Origin: Phocoena phocoena
Taxonomy: Eukaryota > Chordata > Mammalia > Artiodactyla > Phocoenidae
Reading direction: 5' to 3'
Assembly: GCF_963924675.1 (NCBI RefSeq)
Contig: NC_089224.1
Location: forward strand, 69,549,464-69,613,463
Length of the DNA: 64,000 nucleotides
Shown here: positions 23,180 through 34,925 of the stretch, piece by piece
Position numbering within the stretch: the stretch's first letter is position 1
Layout: every line of letters starts with the position of its first letter
Program-made: the position numbers and the translations under genes
Notes under the pieces: model-generated
What the model was told of the DNA's origin: nothing
What the model saw: only the letters and a program-made list of their open reading frames with translations
Database searches by the model: none

Positions 23180-25640
23180 ATGGTAATAGGAACACAAGTA
23201 TTGATAATTACCTTAAATGTAAATGGATTAAATGCTTGAAACATAAGACACGGACTGGCTGAATGGATACAAAAACAACGTGCGTATATATCCTGTCTAC
23301 AAGAGACCCACTTCAGACGTAGGGACACATACAGATTGAAAGTGAGAGATGGAAAAAGATATTCCATGCAAATGGAAATCAAAAGAAAGCTGGAGTAGCA
23401 ATTCTCATATTAGACAAAAGAGACTTTAAAATAAAGACTATTACAAGAGACAAAGAAGGACACTACATAATGATCAAGGGATTAATCCAAGAACAAGATA
23501 TAACAATTGTAAATATTTATGCACCCAACATAGGAGCATCTCAATACATAAGGCAAAGGCTAACAGCCATAAAAAGGGAAATCGACAGTAACACAATCAT
23601 TGTAGGGAACTTTTAACACCCCAGTTTCACCAAAGGATAGATCATCCAAAATGAAAATAAATAAGGAAACACAGCTTTAAATGACACATTAAACAAGATG
23701 GACTTGATTGATATTTATAGGACATTCCATCCAAAAACAACAGAATACACTTTCCTTTCAAGTGCTCATGGAACATTCTCTAGGATAGATCGTATCTTGG
23801 ATCACAAATCAAGCCTTGGTAAATTTAAGAAAATTGAAATCGTATCAAGTACCTTTTCAAACCACAATGCTACGACACTAGATATCAATTCCAAGAAAAA
23901 AATCTGTAAAAAATACAAACACATGGAGTCTAAACAATACACTACTAAATAACCAAGAGATCACTGAAGAAATCAAAGAGGAAATAAAAAAAATCTAGAA
24001 ACAACTGACAATGAAAACACGATGACCCAAAACCTATGGGATGCAGCAAAAGTAGTTCTAAGTGGTGAGTTTATAGCAATACAATCCTACCCCAAGAAAC
24101 AAGAAAAATCTCAAACAACCTAACCTTACACCTAAAACAGTTAGAGAAAGAAGAACAAAAAACCCCAAAGTTAGCAGAAGGAAAGAAATCATAAAGATCA
24201 GATCAGAAATAAATGAAAAAGAAATGAAGGAAACAATAGCAAAGATGAATAAAACTAAAAGCTGGTTCTTTGAGAAGATAAAAATATTTGATAAGCCATT
24301 AGCCAGACTCATCAAGAAAAAAAGGGAGAAGACTCAAATCAATAGAATTAGAAATGAAAAAGGAGAAGTAACAATTGACACTGCAGAAATACAAAGGATC
24401 ATGAGAGATTACCACAAGGAACTCTATGCCAATAAAATGGACAACCTGGAAGACATGGACAAATTCTTAGAAAAGCACAACCTTCCCATACTGAACCAGG
24501 AAGAAATAGAAAATATAAACAGACCAATCACAAGCACTGAAATTGAGACTGTGATGAAAAATCTTCCAAAAAACAAAAGCCCAGGACCAGATGCCTTCAC
24601 AGGCGAATTCTATCAAACATTTAGAGAAGAGCTAATATCTATCCTTCTCAAACTCTTCCAAAATACAGCACAGGGACAAACTGTCCCAAACTCATTCTAG
24701 GAGGCCACCATCACCATGATTCCAAAACCAGACAAAGATGTCACAAAGAAAGAAAACTATAGGCTAATATCAATGATGAACATAGATGGAAAAATCCTCA
24801 ACAAAATACTAGCAAACAGAATCCAACAGCACATTAAAAGGATCATACACCATGATCAAGTGGGGTTTATCCCAGGAACGCAAGGATTCTTCAATATACG
24901 CAAATCAATCAATGTTATACACCATATTAACAAACTGAAGAATAAAAACCATATGATAATTTCAATACCTGCAGATAAAGCTTTTGACCAAATTCAATGC
25001 CCATTTATGGTAAAAACTCTCCAGAAAGTAGCCACTGAGGGAACCTACCTCAACATAATAAAGGCCATATATAACAAACCCAGAGCAAACGTCATTCTCA
25101 ATGGTGAAAAACCAAAAGCATTTCCTCTAAAATCAGGAAGAAGACAAGGTTGCCCACTCTCACTGCTATAATTCAACATAGTTTTGGAAGTTTTACCCAC
25201 AGCAAGCAGAGAAAAAAAGAAATAAAAGGAATCCAAATCAGAAAAGAAGAAGTAAAACTGTCACTGTTTGAAGATGACATGATACTTAGAGAATCCTAAA
25301 GATGCTACCAGAAAACTACTACAGGTACTCAATGAATTTGGTAATTAGAAGGATACAAAATAAATGCACAGAAATCTCTTGCATTCCTATATACTAATGA
25401 TGAAACATCTCTAAGAGAAATTAAGGAGGGAAAGCGGCGGTGGGTAGTGGTGGTGGTGTGATGAATTGGGAGATTGGGATTGACATGTATATACTGATGT
25501 ACATAAAATGGATGACTAATAAGAACCTGCTGTATAAAAAAATTTTTAAATAAATAAATTAATTAAAAAGAAAAAGAAATTAAGGAAACACTCCCATTCA
25601 CCACTGCAACAAAAAGAGTAAAATTCCTTGGAATAAACCT
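23180..25640 (+). pseudogene. L1-C ORF2, truncated and broken
   Basis: Endonuclease and reverse transcriptase parts of ORF2. The polymerase catalytic motif reads Phe-Glu-Asp-Asp (25267-25278) in place of Phe-Ala-Asp-Asp. Stops and frameshifts occur throughout, including those shared with L1-A in the copied patch (TAA inside AAATAACCAAG, TAG at 24698). The thumb, the C-terminal domain and the Cys motif are absent because the element ends at 25640. Confidence 0.9.
25428..25574 (+). mobile_element. Short L1 3' tail nested in L1-C, with target duplication
   Basis: This 147-bp insert matches the 3' terminus of the L1-D subfamily (AATTGGGAGATTGGGATTGACAT, TAAAATGGATGACTAATAAGAACC, TGCTGTATAAAAAAA) and ends in an A-rich tail. 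The 12-bp repeat AGAAATTAAGGA at 25416-25427 and 25575-25586 flanks it, and ORF2 text resumes at once after the second copy. Extreme 5' truncation of a later insertion. Confidence 0.9.
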
Positions 25641-25757
25641 CTGCCTTTTCATCTTGTCTATGTTTCTGTGATTGTGGTTTTCGTTCCACAGGCTGCAGGA
25701 TTGTAGCTCTTCTTGCTTCTGCTATCTGCCCTCTGGTGGATGAGGCTATCTCCGTTT
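25641..25757 (-). mobile_element. Inverted L1 5' UTR/ORF1-start fragment
   Basis: The plus strand is the reverse complement of the L1-D-type sequence just before and over the ORF1 start (compare 29819-29902: CAAGAAGAACTACAATCC, TGCAGCCTGTGGAACGAAAA, GACAAGATGAAAAGGCAG). It extends about 40 bp further upstream than L1-D does. The left edge abuts L1-C ORF2 and the right edge the mariner coding end, with no target duplication visible. Confidence 0.85.
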
Positions 25758-27000
25758 TCACCCTTTTGTTCCATTACCTTCTGCCATTTTTCAGGCAACT
25801 TCATAATTCCATCGTCTCAAAACTTTATCTTTTTGAGCAAAGAACTGTTCCAGGTGTCTTTTACAGTCTTCCAAGGAATTGAAATTTTTTCCTTTAAGAG
25901 AATTATGTAAAGACTTAAATAAATGGAAATCCAAAGATGCAATGTCTGGTGAATACAGAGGAAATCAGAAGTTCCCAGCCAAGCTGTAACAGTTTTTGCC
26001 TGGTCATCAAAGAAACATGTAGTCTTGCATTACACTGATGGAAGATTATGCATTTTTTTTCTTGACTAATTTTGGGAGCTTTTCATTGAGGGATGCTTTC
26101 AGTTGGTTTACTTGGGTGCAGTCCTTGTTGGAATTAACTGGTTGGTTTTCCGAAAGGAGTTTATAATAGAGGACTCCCTTCCAATCCCACCATATACACA
26201 ATATCACCTTCTTTGGATGAACACCTGCCTTTGGTGTGGTTGGTAGTGGTTCATTTCGCCTGCCCCACAATCTTTTCCATGCCACTTTATCGTACAGTAT
26301 CCACTTTTCATTGCCCATCACAGTTTGTTTTAAAAACAGAACATTTGGGCTTCCCTGGTGGCGCAGTGGTTAAGAATCTGCCTGCCAATGCAGGAGACAC
26401 GGGTTCAATCCCTGGTCCAGGAAGATCCCACATGCCGTGGAGCAACTAAGCCCGTGTGCCACAACTACTGAGCCTGTGTCCTAGAGCCTTCTAACCACAG
26501 CTACTGAAGCCCACGCACCTAGAGCCTGTGCTCCGCAACAACAGAAGCCACCGCAATGAGAACCCGCACACAGCAACGAAGTCCCAACGCAGCCATAAAT
26601 AAATAAATAAATAAAACCAAACAAACAAAAAAACAGAACACTTTCATTATGTTTAAATAGAGAATCACATGCAGAAATAGAGTCAAGAAGGTTTATTTTG
26701 CTTAACTTATGTGGAACCCAAACATTAAAGCAATTCACATAACCAAGCTGGTGGAAATGATTTTCAATGCTTGATTTGGAATTCTGAGTATGTCAGTTAT
26801 CTCCCGCATAGTGTAATGTTGATTGTTCTCAATGAATGTCTTGATTTGATCAGTATCAACTTCAACTGTTCCACCTGAGTGTGGAGCATCACCCAGTGAG
26901 AAAGCTCCAGCACAAAACTTCGCAAGCCACTTCTGACACATTTGATCAGTCACAGCACCTTCTCCATACACTGCACAAATCTTTGTTTTGCGTTTCCATT
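25758..27000 (-). pseudogene. Mariner transposase pseudogene
   Basis: DDD-type (mariner/Tc1) transposase remnant. Helix-turn-helix residues lie in 26750-27000 (AVYGEGAVTDQMCQKWLAKF, HYTMREITDILRI). In the catalytic part (26046-26321) the motif reads GNEKWILYD; relatives have GDEKW, so the first catalytic aspartate has become asparagine. The next part is shifted in frame (DDQAKTVTAWLG region near 26000) and has stops. It cannot be active. Confidence 0.87.
26347..26628 (+). mobile_element. CHR-1-like SINE inside the mariner
   Basis: Longer variant than the other SINEs here. The head GGGCTTCCCTGGTGGCGCAGTGG is followed by GAATCTGCCTGCCAATGCAGG, CTAAGCCCGTGTGCCACAAC and a unique 3' part with AACGAAGTCCCAACGCAGCC, then (AAAT)n. 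The duplication AAAAACAGAACATTT at 26332-26346 recurs at 26629-26644 with one added C. It inserted after the mariner and therefore dates the mariner as older. Confidence 0.92.
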
Positions 27001-27251
27001 GCATTTTTACCTTTCTTGAAATAATAAAGCATAATGTGCCGAAAATGTTGCTTTCTCCTTCTCTCTTCAATATTAAAATGGATACACATAAATTCACCAA
27101 TTTTGATAAGTCTTTTTTAAAATGCATGCTGATATGACAGCTGTCACAATACAATCTGACAAAATTGTTTTGAATGAAGTTAAAGACAGCTAAGTGCTAT
27201 GAGAGCCATCTTATGGAAAAAAAACAAACGAACCTTTTGGCCAACCCAATA

Positions 27252-29785
27252 CTTCACAGTAGCTTCTTCCCTATATGCCAGCCTTAGTCAGTGTTTAAAC
27301 AAGTCCAATTCAACCAGATGGACAGCCCACTACCAGATAAACCCACATGATATTTCCCCACTCCTCTATCTTTGTAACTTTTATTTTACTTCATTTCAAT
27401 TCATTTCATATTTTGCCCATCTAGCATATCAAGCACTATTTTATGTAAAATTATTGAAGCTTTCCAATGTTAACCAGCTATATACTTTCCTCTGAATACA
27501 CAGATCTCCTAATCACTCTACAACTTATAAATATGTCATCTTTTATTGCTTTCTTATATTCTTACATTTCTTATTTTCTTATATTTCTTACATTGTTACT
27601 TAATTGACTTTTTTTGGTTATTGTTTTGTTTTGTTTTCTTGAATCTCTTTTTCTCCAAAGTAGTATGAAAGCATAGCTTTTTTTCTTTCTTTATAAAAAG
27701 GAAAGTATAAATCATTTTGTTTAAACTATAAACTTAACACCTATATATGCTTTAAGGTAATTCTGGGCATGACTGATTTCTCTTTCTAAACAGAAACAGG
27801 AATAGAGTACAAACATGCAATTAGGTGTGGAGACTCAGAAAGAATAGTTGCTGTATCTGTGGTGATGAATGTAATATTTGTCTAGAGAGCACCCAGGGAT
27901 TTGCACTAATGATCAAACTTTTTTTCAAGTTAAATTTATCTTTATAATCATTCCTTGAATTTAGTTATGGAGGTCTGATGATTTCAAAAAGTTTCATTCC
28001 TCAAAAATCCACATGGAATCATAAAACAAAAAAAATTGGGGATCATGTCTTTGTTTCCTGTGTGTATATTGGTGTGTTAGAGTTAGATATTGTAACTAAA
28101 GGTCACCTTCTAACCCCTTTCTCACCTGTTTCCAAATATGAGCCAAAATCATCTTTTGATGTGCAGGACTAGATGATTTAGAAACTCTCATTCCCTCCTC
28201 AATCTTCCTGAGAAGTATGTACCTCCTGGAAGGTGAAATAAAAATGGTTCAGCTAAGACCCTAATATTCAGTAAATCTTAAATAAAGTAAACTTTCTGAG
28301 TCTTTTTGCTCATCATGGACTTAAAAAATAACTTCTTAGGGTTATCATGAGGATCTGAAAATGACATCTAAAACATCTGGCTCATTCAATGACCAGTGGC
28401 TATTTTAATAAGGCTTACACAATCAACATTTTAATTCACAACACATATCTCATTTTGAGAAAAAAAAACCAACAACAACAACTACCATTTGTTAATGATT
28501 CTTATGTCAAGGTTATCCTATTAGTTTTGAGGAAATGTTTAGTCTTATATTTAATCTTAAGCCCAAATCAAAAGCTGGAAATTTGAACACCTAACACCCT
28601 CCATTTTCATCTCTTCTCCTCCTCCAAACACACAAATCACCACAAAAGTGACTGATTTGACAATTTCAAATTCACTGAAGAAAGTTTTAACACAACAAAG
28701 AAGGGAAAGTCACAGGCAGAGTCATCCATGGATAACTTTATGAAAACTCACAGAAAATGCTTCCTCTAAAGTCAGGAACTCCCTTCTTTTCCTAAAGGCC
28801 TCTTCTGTGAATACCTTCAGGAATCCTAAGAGTCAGTATCCAACTGTGCCACCAGCTCCTCACTTCAGTCTTAGAATCCCTACATTAAAGATGAAGGGAC
28901 CTTGGGAACAATGATGCCTAGAAGGCCCTTGGCCTCCAGGCAAAGTGTAGAGAGATGGACATTTTCACTGTTTAGACCACACTGATACCATCACACATTC
29001 ATCCAGTCTTCCAACCACTTTCTTCTTGACCATCACAAAATTACAGGCATCTTTCAAGTCTCAGGAGATATCAAATATTTCCTCTTTCTTTTAGTATCTC
29101 TGGTAGGTGAATTAGGAGGGCCTGGGTCCACTTGGACTATGGTCTCTAATTGCACTTCCATCCTGGAACCTGAGTAGTCAATGACGCACAGCATCTGGGG
29201 AGCAGATTCTGGGGATGCAGACCTAATTAAAAACACTAACTTTACTAGTGGGTGCCCAGGGCATGCTCCAGTGAGCACATGGGCTGCATTCTCTGCACTC
29301 AGAATAGTCAAAAGGGAGTGACCTAATGTACCCCCTCACAGGGCCTTGCAGTGGTTCTTCTAGATACTCCTCAGTAAACACTGAGGAACATAATACTACA
29401 GTCTCATGTATTGAGGTCACATCTGCACAAGCCAGGACTTGTGATGAGTTAGACACAAATTATGTTCAAATGGAATGTGTACGTACTGATATATTAATAG
29501 TTCTTATTACATTAACGACACTAATATTAATATAACCTATATGATATATAGTTATATAAATTTAATACTTAATTTCTAAATATTTTGTTCATATGCTGAA
29601 ATTTATGTAATGTATATTTAACTATTTTTATATGTACATAAAATGAAACATGTCATATGACATATACAGTATTAACATATAGAAGTACAATTATGATTTA
29701 AGTAAAGTTTATACAATACTTAGTGAAAAACATTTTATATTTATTATGTGATATAATTGACACAACTCCTTGAGAGAGGTGCTGT
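27252..29785. other. Unassigned DNA between the mariner and L1-D
   Basis: No gene is seen. The 29040-29440 part is less AT-rich and has overlapping frames on both strands (85 codons minus, 69 codons plus) without recognisable domains. The 29470-29760 part is extremely AT-rich. Confidence 0.5.
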
Positions 29786-29817
29786 TATTATCCCCACATT
29801 AACGATATGGACACTGA
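29786..29817 (-). repeat. MIR fragment, left part, split by L1-D
   Basis: GTTATTATCCCCACATTAACGATATGGACACTGA is the reverse complement of the MIR core (usual form ATTATCCCCATTTTACAGATGAGGAAACTGA). The rest of the MIR follows L1-D at 34883-34925. Confidence 0.75.
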
Positions 29818-29886
29818 GAGAAGCAAGAAGAACTACAATCCTGCAGCCTGTGGAACGAAAACCACAATCACAGAAACATAGACAAG

Positions 29887-30808
29887 ATGAAAAGGCAGAG
29901 GTCTATGTATCAGATGAAGGAATAAGATAAAACCCCAGAAAAACAACTGAGTGAAGTGGAGATAGGCAACCTTCCAGAAAAAGAATTCAGAATAATGATA
30001 GTGAAGTTGATCCAGGACCTTGGAAAAAGAATGGAGGCAAAGATGGAGAAGATGCAAGAAATGTTTAACAAAGACCTAGAAGAATTAAAGAACAAACACC
30101 GAGAAGAATTAAAGAACAAACAAACAGAGATGAACAATTCAATAACTGAAATGAAAAATACAGTAGAAGGAATCAATAGCAGAATAACTGAGGCAGAAGA
30201 ACAGGTAAGTGACCTGGAAGACAGAATGGTGACATTCACTGCCACAGAACAGAATAAAGAAAAAAGAATGAAAAGAAATGAAGACAGCCTAAGAGACCTC
30301 TGGGACAATGTTAAATGCAACACCATGCCCATTAGTCCCAGAAGAGGAAGAGAGAGAGAAAGGACCTGAGATGTTTGAGGAGCTTATAGTTGAAAACTTC
30401 CCTAACATGGGAAAGGAAATAGCCACCCAAGTCCAGGAAGCACAGAGAGCCCCAGGCAGGATAAACCCAAGGAGAAACACGCCAAGACACATTGTAATCA
30501 AACTGACAAAAATCAAAGACAAAGAAAAATTATTGAAAGCAACAAGGGAAAAACGACAAATAAAATACAAGGGAACTCCCATAAGGTTAACAGCTGATTT
30601 CTCAACAGAAACTCTACAAGCTAGAAGGGAGTGGCATGATAGACTTAAAATGATGAAAGGCAAGAACCTACAACCAAGATTACTCTACCCGGCAAGGATC
30701 TCATTCAGATTCGATGGAGAAATCAAAAGCTTTACAGACAAGCAAAAGCTAAGAGAATTCAGCACCACCAAACCAGCTCTACAACAAATGCTAAAGGAAA
30801 TTCTCTAA
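29887..30808 (+). pseudogene. L1-D ORF1, broken by stop and frameshift
   Basis: L1 RNA-binding protein. The start MKRQRSMYQMKE is followed at once by a TAA (GAAGGAATAAGAT at 29915-29930). The frame reopens at 29956 and runs 137 codons through the coiled coil, then shifts at about 30320-30369 into the frame that stays open to the TAA at 30808. The coiled coil has an eight-residue near-repeat EELKNKHR/EELKNKQT (30079-30126). The RNA-recognition and C-terminal blocks look conserved (ETLQARREWHD, YPARISFRFDGE). Confidence 0.9.
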
Positions 30809-30866
30809 GTGGGAAACACAAGAGAAGAAAAGAACCTACAAAAACAAACCCATAACAATTAAGAAA

Positions 30867-33800
30867 ATGGTAATAGGAACATACATATCGATAATTACCT
30901 TAAACGTCAATGGATTAAATGCTCCAACCAAAAGACAAAGACTGGCTGAATGTAAACAGAAAAAAGACCCATATATAGGCTGTCTACAAGAGACCCACTT
31001 CAGACCTAGGGACATGTACAGACTGAAAGTGAGGGGATGGAAAAAGATATTCCATGCAAAGGGAAATCAAAAGAAAGCTGGAGTAGCAATACTCATATCA
31101 GATAAAATAGACTTTAAAATAAAGAATGTTACAAGAGACAAGGAAGGACACTACATGATGATCAAGGGTTCAATCCAATAGGAAGATATAATAATTATAA
31201 ATATATATGCACCCAACATAGGAGCACCTCAATACATAAGGCAAATGATAACAGCTATAAAAGAGGAAATCGACAGTAACACAGTAATAGTGGGGTGCTT
31301 TAACACCTCACCTACACCAAAGGACAGATCATCCAAACAGAAAATTAATAAGGGAACGCAAGCTTGAAATGACACAATAGACGAGATAGATTTAATTGAT
31401 ATTTATAGGACATTCCATCCAAAAACAGCAGATTACAGTTTCTTCTCAAGTGCACACCAAACATTCTCCAGGATAGATCACATCTTGGGTCCCAAACCAA
31501 GCCTCAGTAAATTTAAGAAGATTGAAATCATATCAAGCATCTTTTCTGACCACAACACTATGAAATTAAAAATAAATTAAAGGAAAAATAATGTAAAAAA
31601 ATGCAAACACATGGAGGCTAAACACTACATTACTAAATAACCAAGAGATCAATGAAGAAATCAAAGAGGAAATCAAAAACTACCTAGAGACAAATTACAA
31701 CGATAACATGATGATCCAAAACCTATGGAATGCAGCAAAAGCAGTTCTAAGAGGGAAGTTTATAGCAATAGAAGCCTACCTCAAGAAACAAGAAAAATCT
31801 GAAACAAACAATGTAACCTTACACATAAAGGAACTAGAGAAAGAAGAACAAACAAAACCCAAATTTAGTAGAAGGAAAGCAACCATAAAGATCAGAGCAG
31901 AGGTAAATGAAATAGGAACAAAGAAAACAATAACAAAGATCAATAAAACTAAAAGCTGGTTCTTTGCGAAGATAAACAAAATTATAAACCATTAGCCAGA
32001 CTCATCAAGAAAAAGAGGGAGAGCACTCAAATCATAAAATTAGAAATTAAAAAGGAGAAGTTACAACAGACACCGCAGAAACACAAAGCATCCTAAGAGG
32101 CTACTACAAGCACCTCTATGCCAATAAAATGAACAACTTGGAAGAAATGGACAAATTCTTAGAAAGGTATAACCTTCCAAGACTGAACCAGGAAGAAACA
32201 GAAAATACGATCAGACCAATCACAAGTAATGAAATTGAAACTGTGATTAAAAATCTTCCAACAAACAAAACTCCAGGACAAGATGGCTTCACAGGTGAAT
32301 TCTCTCAAACATTTAGAGAAGAGCTAACACCCATCCCTCTCAAACTCTTCCAAAATACAGCAGAGGAAGGAACACTCCCAAACTCATTCTGTGAGGCCAC
32401 CATCACCCTGATACCAAAACCAGACAAAGATACTACAAAAAAAGAAAATTACAGACCAATATCACTGATGAATATAGATACAAAAGTCCTCAAAATACTA
32501 GCAAACAGAATCCAACAACATATTAAAAGGATCATACACCATGATCAAGTGGGATTTATCCCAGGGATGCAAGGATTTTTCAATATATGCAAATCAATCA
32601 ATGTGATACACCATATTAACAAATTGAAGAATAAAAACCATATGATCATCTCAATAGATGCAGAAAAAGCTTTTGACAAAATTCAACACCCATTTATGAA
32701 AAAACACTGCAGATAGTGGGCATAGAGGGAACCTACCTCAGCATAATAAAGGCTATATACGACAAACCCACAGCAAACATCATTCTCAATGGTGAAAAAC
32801 TGAAAGCATTTCCTCTAAGATCAGAAAGAAGACAAGGATGTCCACTCTCGCCACTTTATTCAACATAGTTTTGGAAGTCCTAGCTACGGCAATCCGAGAA
32901 GAAAAAGAAATAAAAGGAATACAAATTTGAAAAGAAGAAGTAAAACTGTCACTGTTTGCAGATGACATGATACTATACATAGAGAATCCTAAAGATGCCA
33001 CCAGAAAACTACTAGAGCTAATCAGTGAATTTGGTAAAGTTGCAGGATACAAAACTAATGCACAGAAATCTCTTGCATTCCTATGCATTAATGATGAAAA
33101 ACCTGAAAGAGAAATTAAGGAAACACTCCCATTTACCACTGCAACAAAAAGCATAAAATACCTAGGAATAAACCTACCTAGGGAGACAAAAGACCTGTAT
33201 GCAAAAAACTATAAGACACTGATGAAAGAAATTCAAGATGGTACAAACAGATGAGAGATATACCATGTTCTTGGATTGGGAGAATCAGTATTGTGAAAAT
33301 GATTATACTACCCAAAGCAATTTACAGATTCAATGAAATCCCTCTCAAATTGCCAATGGCATTTTTTACAGAACTAGATCCAAAAATCTTAAAATATCTA
33401 TGGAGATACAAAAGACCCTGATTAGCCAAAGCAATCTTGAGAAAAGAAAAAAAAAAAATTCAGAGCTGGAAGAATCAGATTCCCTGACTTCAGACTATAC
33501 TTATAAAGCTATAGTAATCAAGACAATATGGTACTGGCACAAAAACAGAAATATAGATCAATGGAACAGGATAGAAAGCCCAGAGATAAACCCACGCACA
33601 TATGGTCAACTAATCTGACAAATGAGGCAAGGATATAAAATGGAGAAAAGACAGTCTTTTCAACAACTCGTGCTGGGAAAACTGGACAGCTACATTAAAA
33701 GAAAATGAAAATAGAACACACCCTAACACCCTACATAAAAATAAACTCAAAAAGGGGTAGAGACCTAAATGTAAGACTGGACACCATAAAAACCTTATAG

Positions 33801-34686
33801 GGAGACATAGGAGGAACACTCTTTGACATAAATCACAGCAAGATCGTTTTTGGTCTACCTCCTAGAGTAATGGAAATAAAAAGAAAAATAAACACATTGG
33901 ACCTAATGAAACTTAAAAGCTTTTGCAAAGCAAAGGAAACTACAAACAATGTGAAAGGCAACCTTCAGAATGGGAGAAAATATTTGCAAACGTACCAAAG
34001 GACAAGGATTAATCTCCAAAATATATAAACAGCTCATGTAACTCAATATTAAGAACACAAACAACCCAATGAATAAATGGACAGAAGACCTAAATAGACA
34101 CTTCTCCAAAGAAGACATACAGACGGCCAAGAAGCACATGAAAACCTGCTCAACATCACTAATTATTAGAGAAATGCAAATCAAAACTACAATTAGGTAT
34201 CACCTCACACCAGTTAGAATGGGCATCATCAGAAAATCTACAAACAACAAATGCTGGAGAGGGTGTGGAGAAAAGGCCACCCTCTTGTACTATTGTTAGG
34301 AATGTAATTTGGTACAGCCACTATGGAGAACAGTATGGAGGTTCCTTAAAAAACTAAAAATAGAATTATCATATGACCCAACAATCCCACTACTGGGCAT
34401 ATACTCAGAGAAAACCAGAATTCAAAAAGACACATGCACCCCAATGTTCATTGTAGCACTATTTACAATAGTCAGGTCATGGAAGCAACGTAAATGCCCA
34501 TCAACAGACAAATGGATAAAGAAGATGTGGTACATATATACAATGGAATATTACTCAGCCATAAAAAGGAATGAAAGTGGGTCAGTTGTAGAGACGTGGA
34601 TGGATCCAGAGACTGTCATACAGAGTGAAGTAAGTCAGAAAGAGGAAAACAAATATCATATATTAACACATATATGTGGAAACTAG
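30867..34686 (+). pseudogene. L1-D ORF2, broken
   Basis: Endonuclease N-terminal part is open for 104 codons (TLNVNGLNAPTKRQRL, QETHFRPRDMYRLK), then TAG at 31179. The reverse transcriptase region 32129-32716 is open for 195 codons with [29 protein letters not shown] and [12 protein letters not shown]. The catalytic FADD motif at 32955-32966 is kept. The Cys motif is damaged: [15 protein letters not shown] then TAG at 34297, with His replaced by Tyr. The final segment 34309-34686 is open and ends HICGN and TAG. Confidence 0.92.
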
Positions 34687-34882
34687 AAAAATGGTATAGA
34701 TGAACGGGTTTGCAGGGCAGAAATAGAGACACAGATGTAGAGAACAGACGTAGGGACACCAAGTGGGGAAAGTGGCAGGGGGTGGTCGTGTGATCAATTG
34801 GGAGATTTGGATTTACATATGTACACTAATATGTATAAAATGGATAGCTAATAAGAACCTGCTGCATAAAAAAAGAAAAAAA

Positions 34883-34925
34883 GATATGGACACTGAAGCT
34901 TAGAGAGGTTAAATAAGGGTTAATT
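34883..34925 (-). repeat. MIR fragment, right part, split by L1-D
   Basis: GATATGGACACTGAAGCTTAGAGAGGTTAAATAAGG is the continuation of the MIR core interrupted at 29817. Its first 14 bases are the duplicated target site. Confidence 0.75.

Larger units (their letters stand above)
20420..25640 (+). mobile_element. L1-C: LINE-1 with full 5' UTR, 3' part missing
   Basis: Starts at GAGGGACCTTCACGATGGTGG and carries a long GC-rich 5' UTR, ORF1 and ORF2 up to the codons for GINL at 25640. Then it stops and joins unrelated inverted sequence. Loss of the 3' end is unusual, because L1 copies normally lose the 5' end. A 147-bp piece of another L1 is nested at 25428-25574. It shares a 1-kb near-identical patch with L1-A at 23644-24680. 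Confidence 0.93.
25758..27249 (-). mobile_element. Mariner-type DNA transposon, one end missing
   Basis: Reads right to left. The 5' terminal inverted repeat ends TTTTGGCCAACCCAA at 27249 next to a TA at 27250-27251. Then follow the N-terminal DNA-binding part, the catalytic region and the C-terminal GIMKLPEKWQKV segment near 25790. About 90 bp with the second inverted repeat are missing at the left, where an L1 fragment begins. A SINE (26347-26628) splits the transposase. Without the SINE the remnant is about 1.2 kb, close to the 1.3 kb of a full mariner. Confidence 0.9.
29818..34882 (+). mobile_element. L1-D: LINE-1 of a second subfamily, 14-bp target duplication
   Basis: Starts in the last 70 bp of the 5' UTR, then has ORF1, ORF2, a 3' UTR of about 190 bp different from that of L1-A/L1-B, and a short A-rich tail (34867-34882). 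GATATGGACACTGA is repeated at 29804-29817 and 34883-34896. Both reading frames are damaged but less than in L1-A and L1-C. The 3' end AAGAACCTGCTGCATAAAAAAAG matches the piece nested in L1-C. Confidence 0.94.

Noticed and set aside
29054..29535. Overlapping frames on both strands next to L1-D (85 and 69 codons)
   Set aside because: No recognisable motif. Their position in decayed intergenic DNA and mutual overlap argue for chance.
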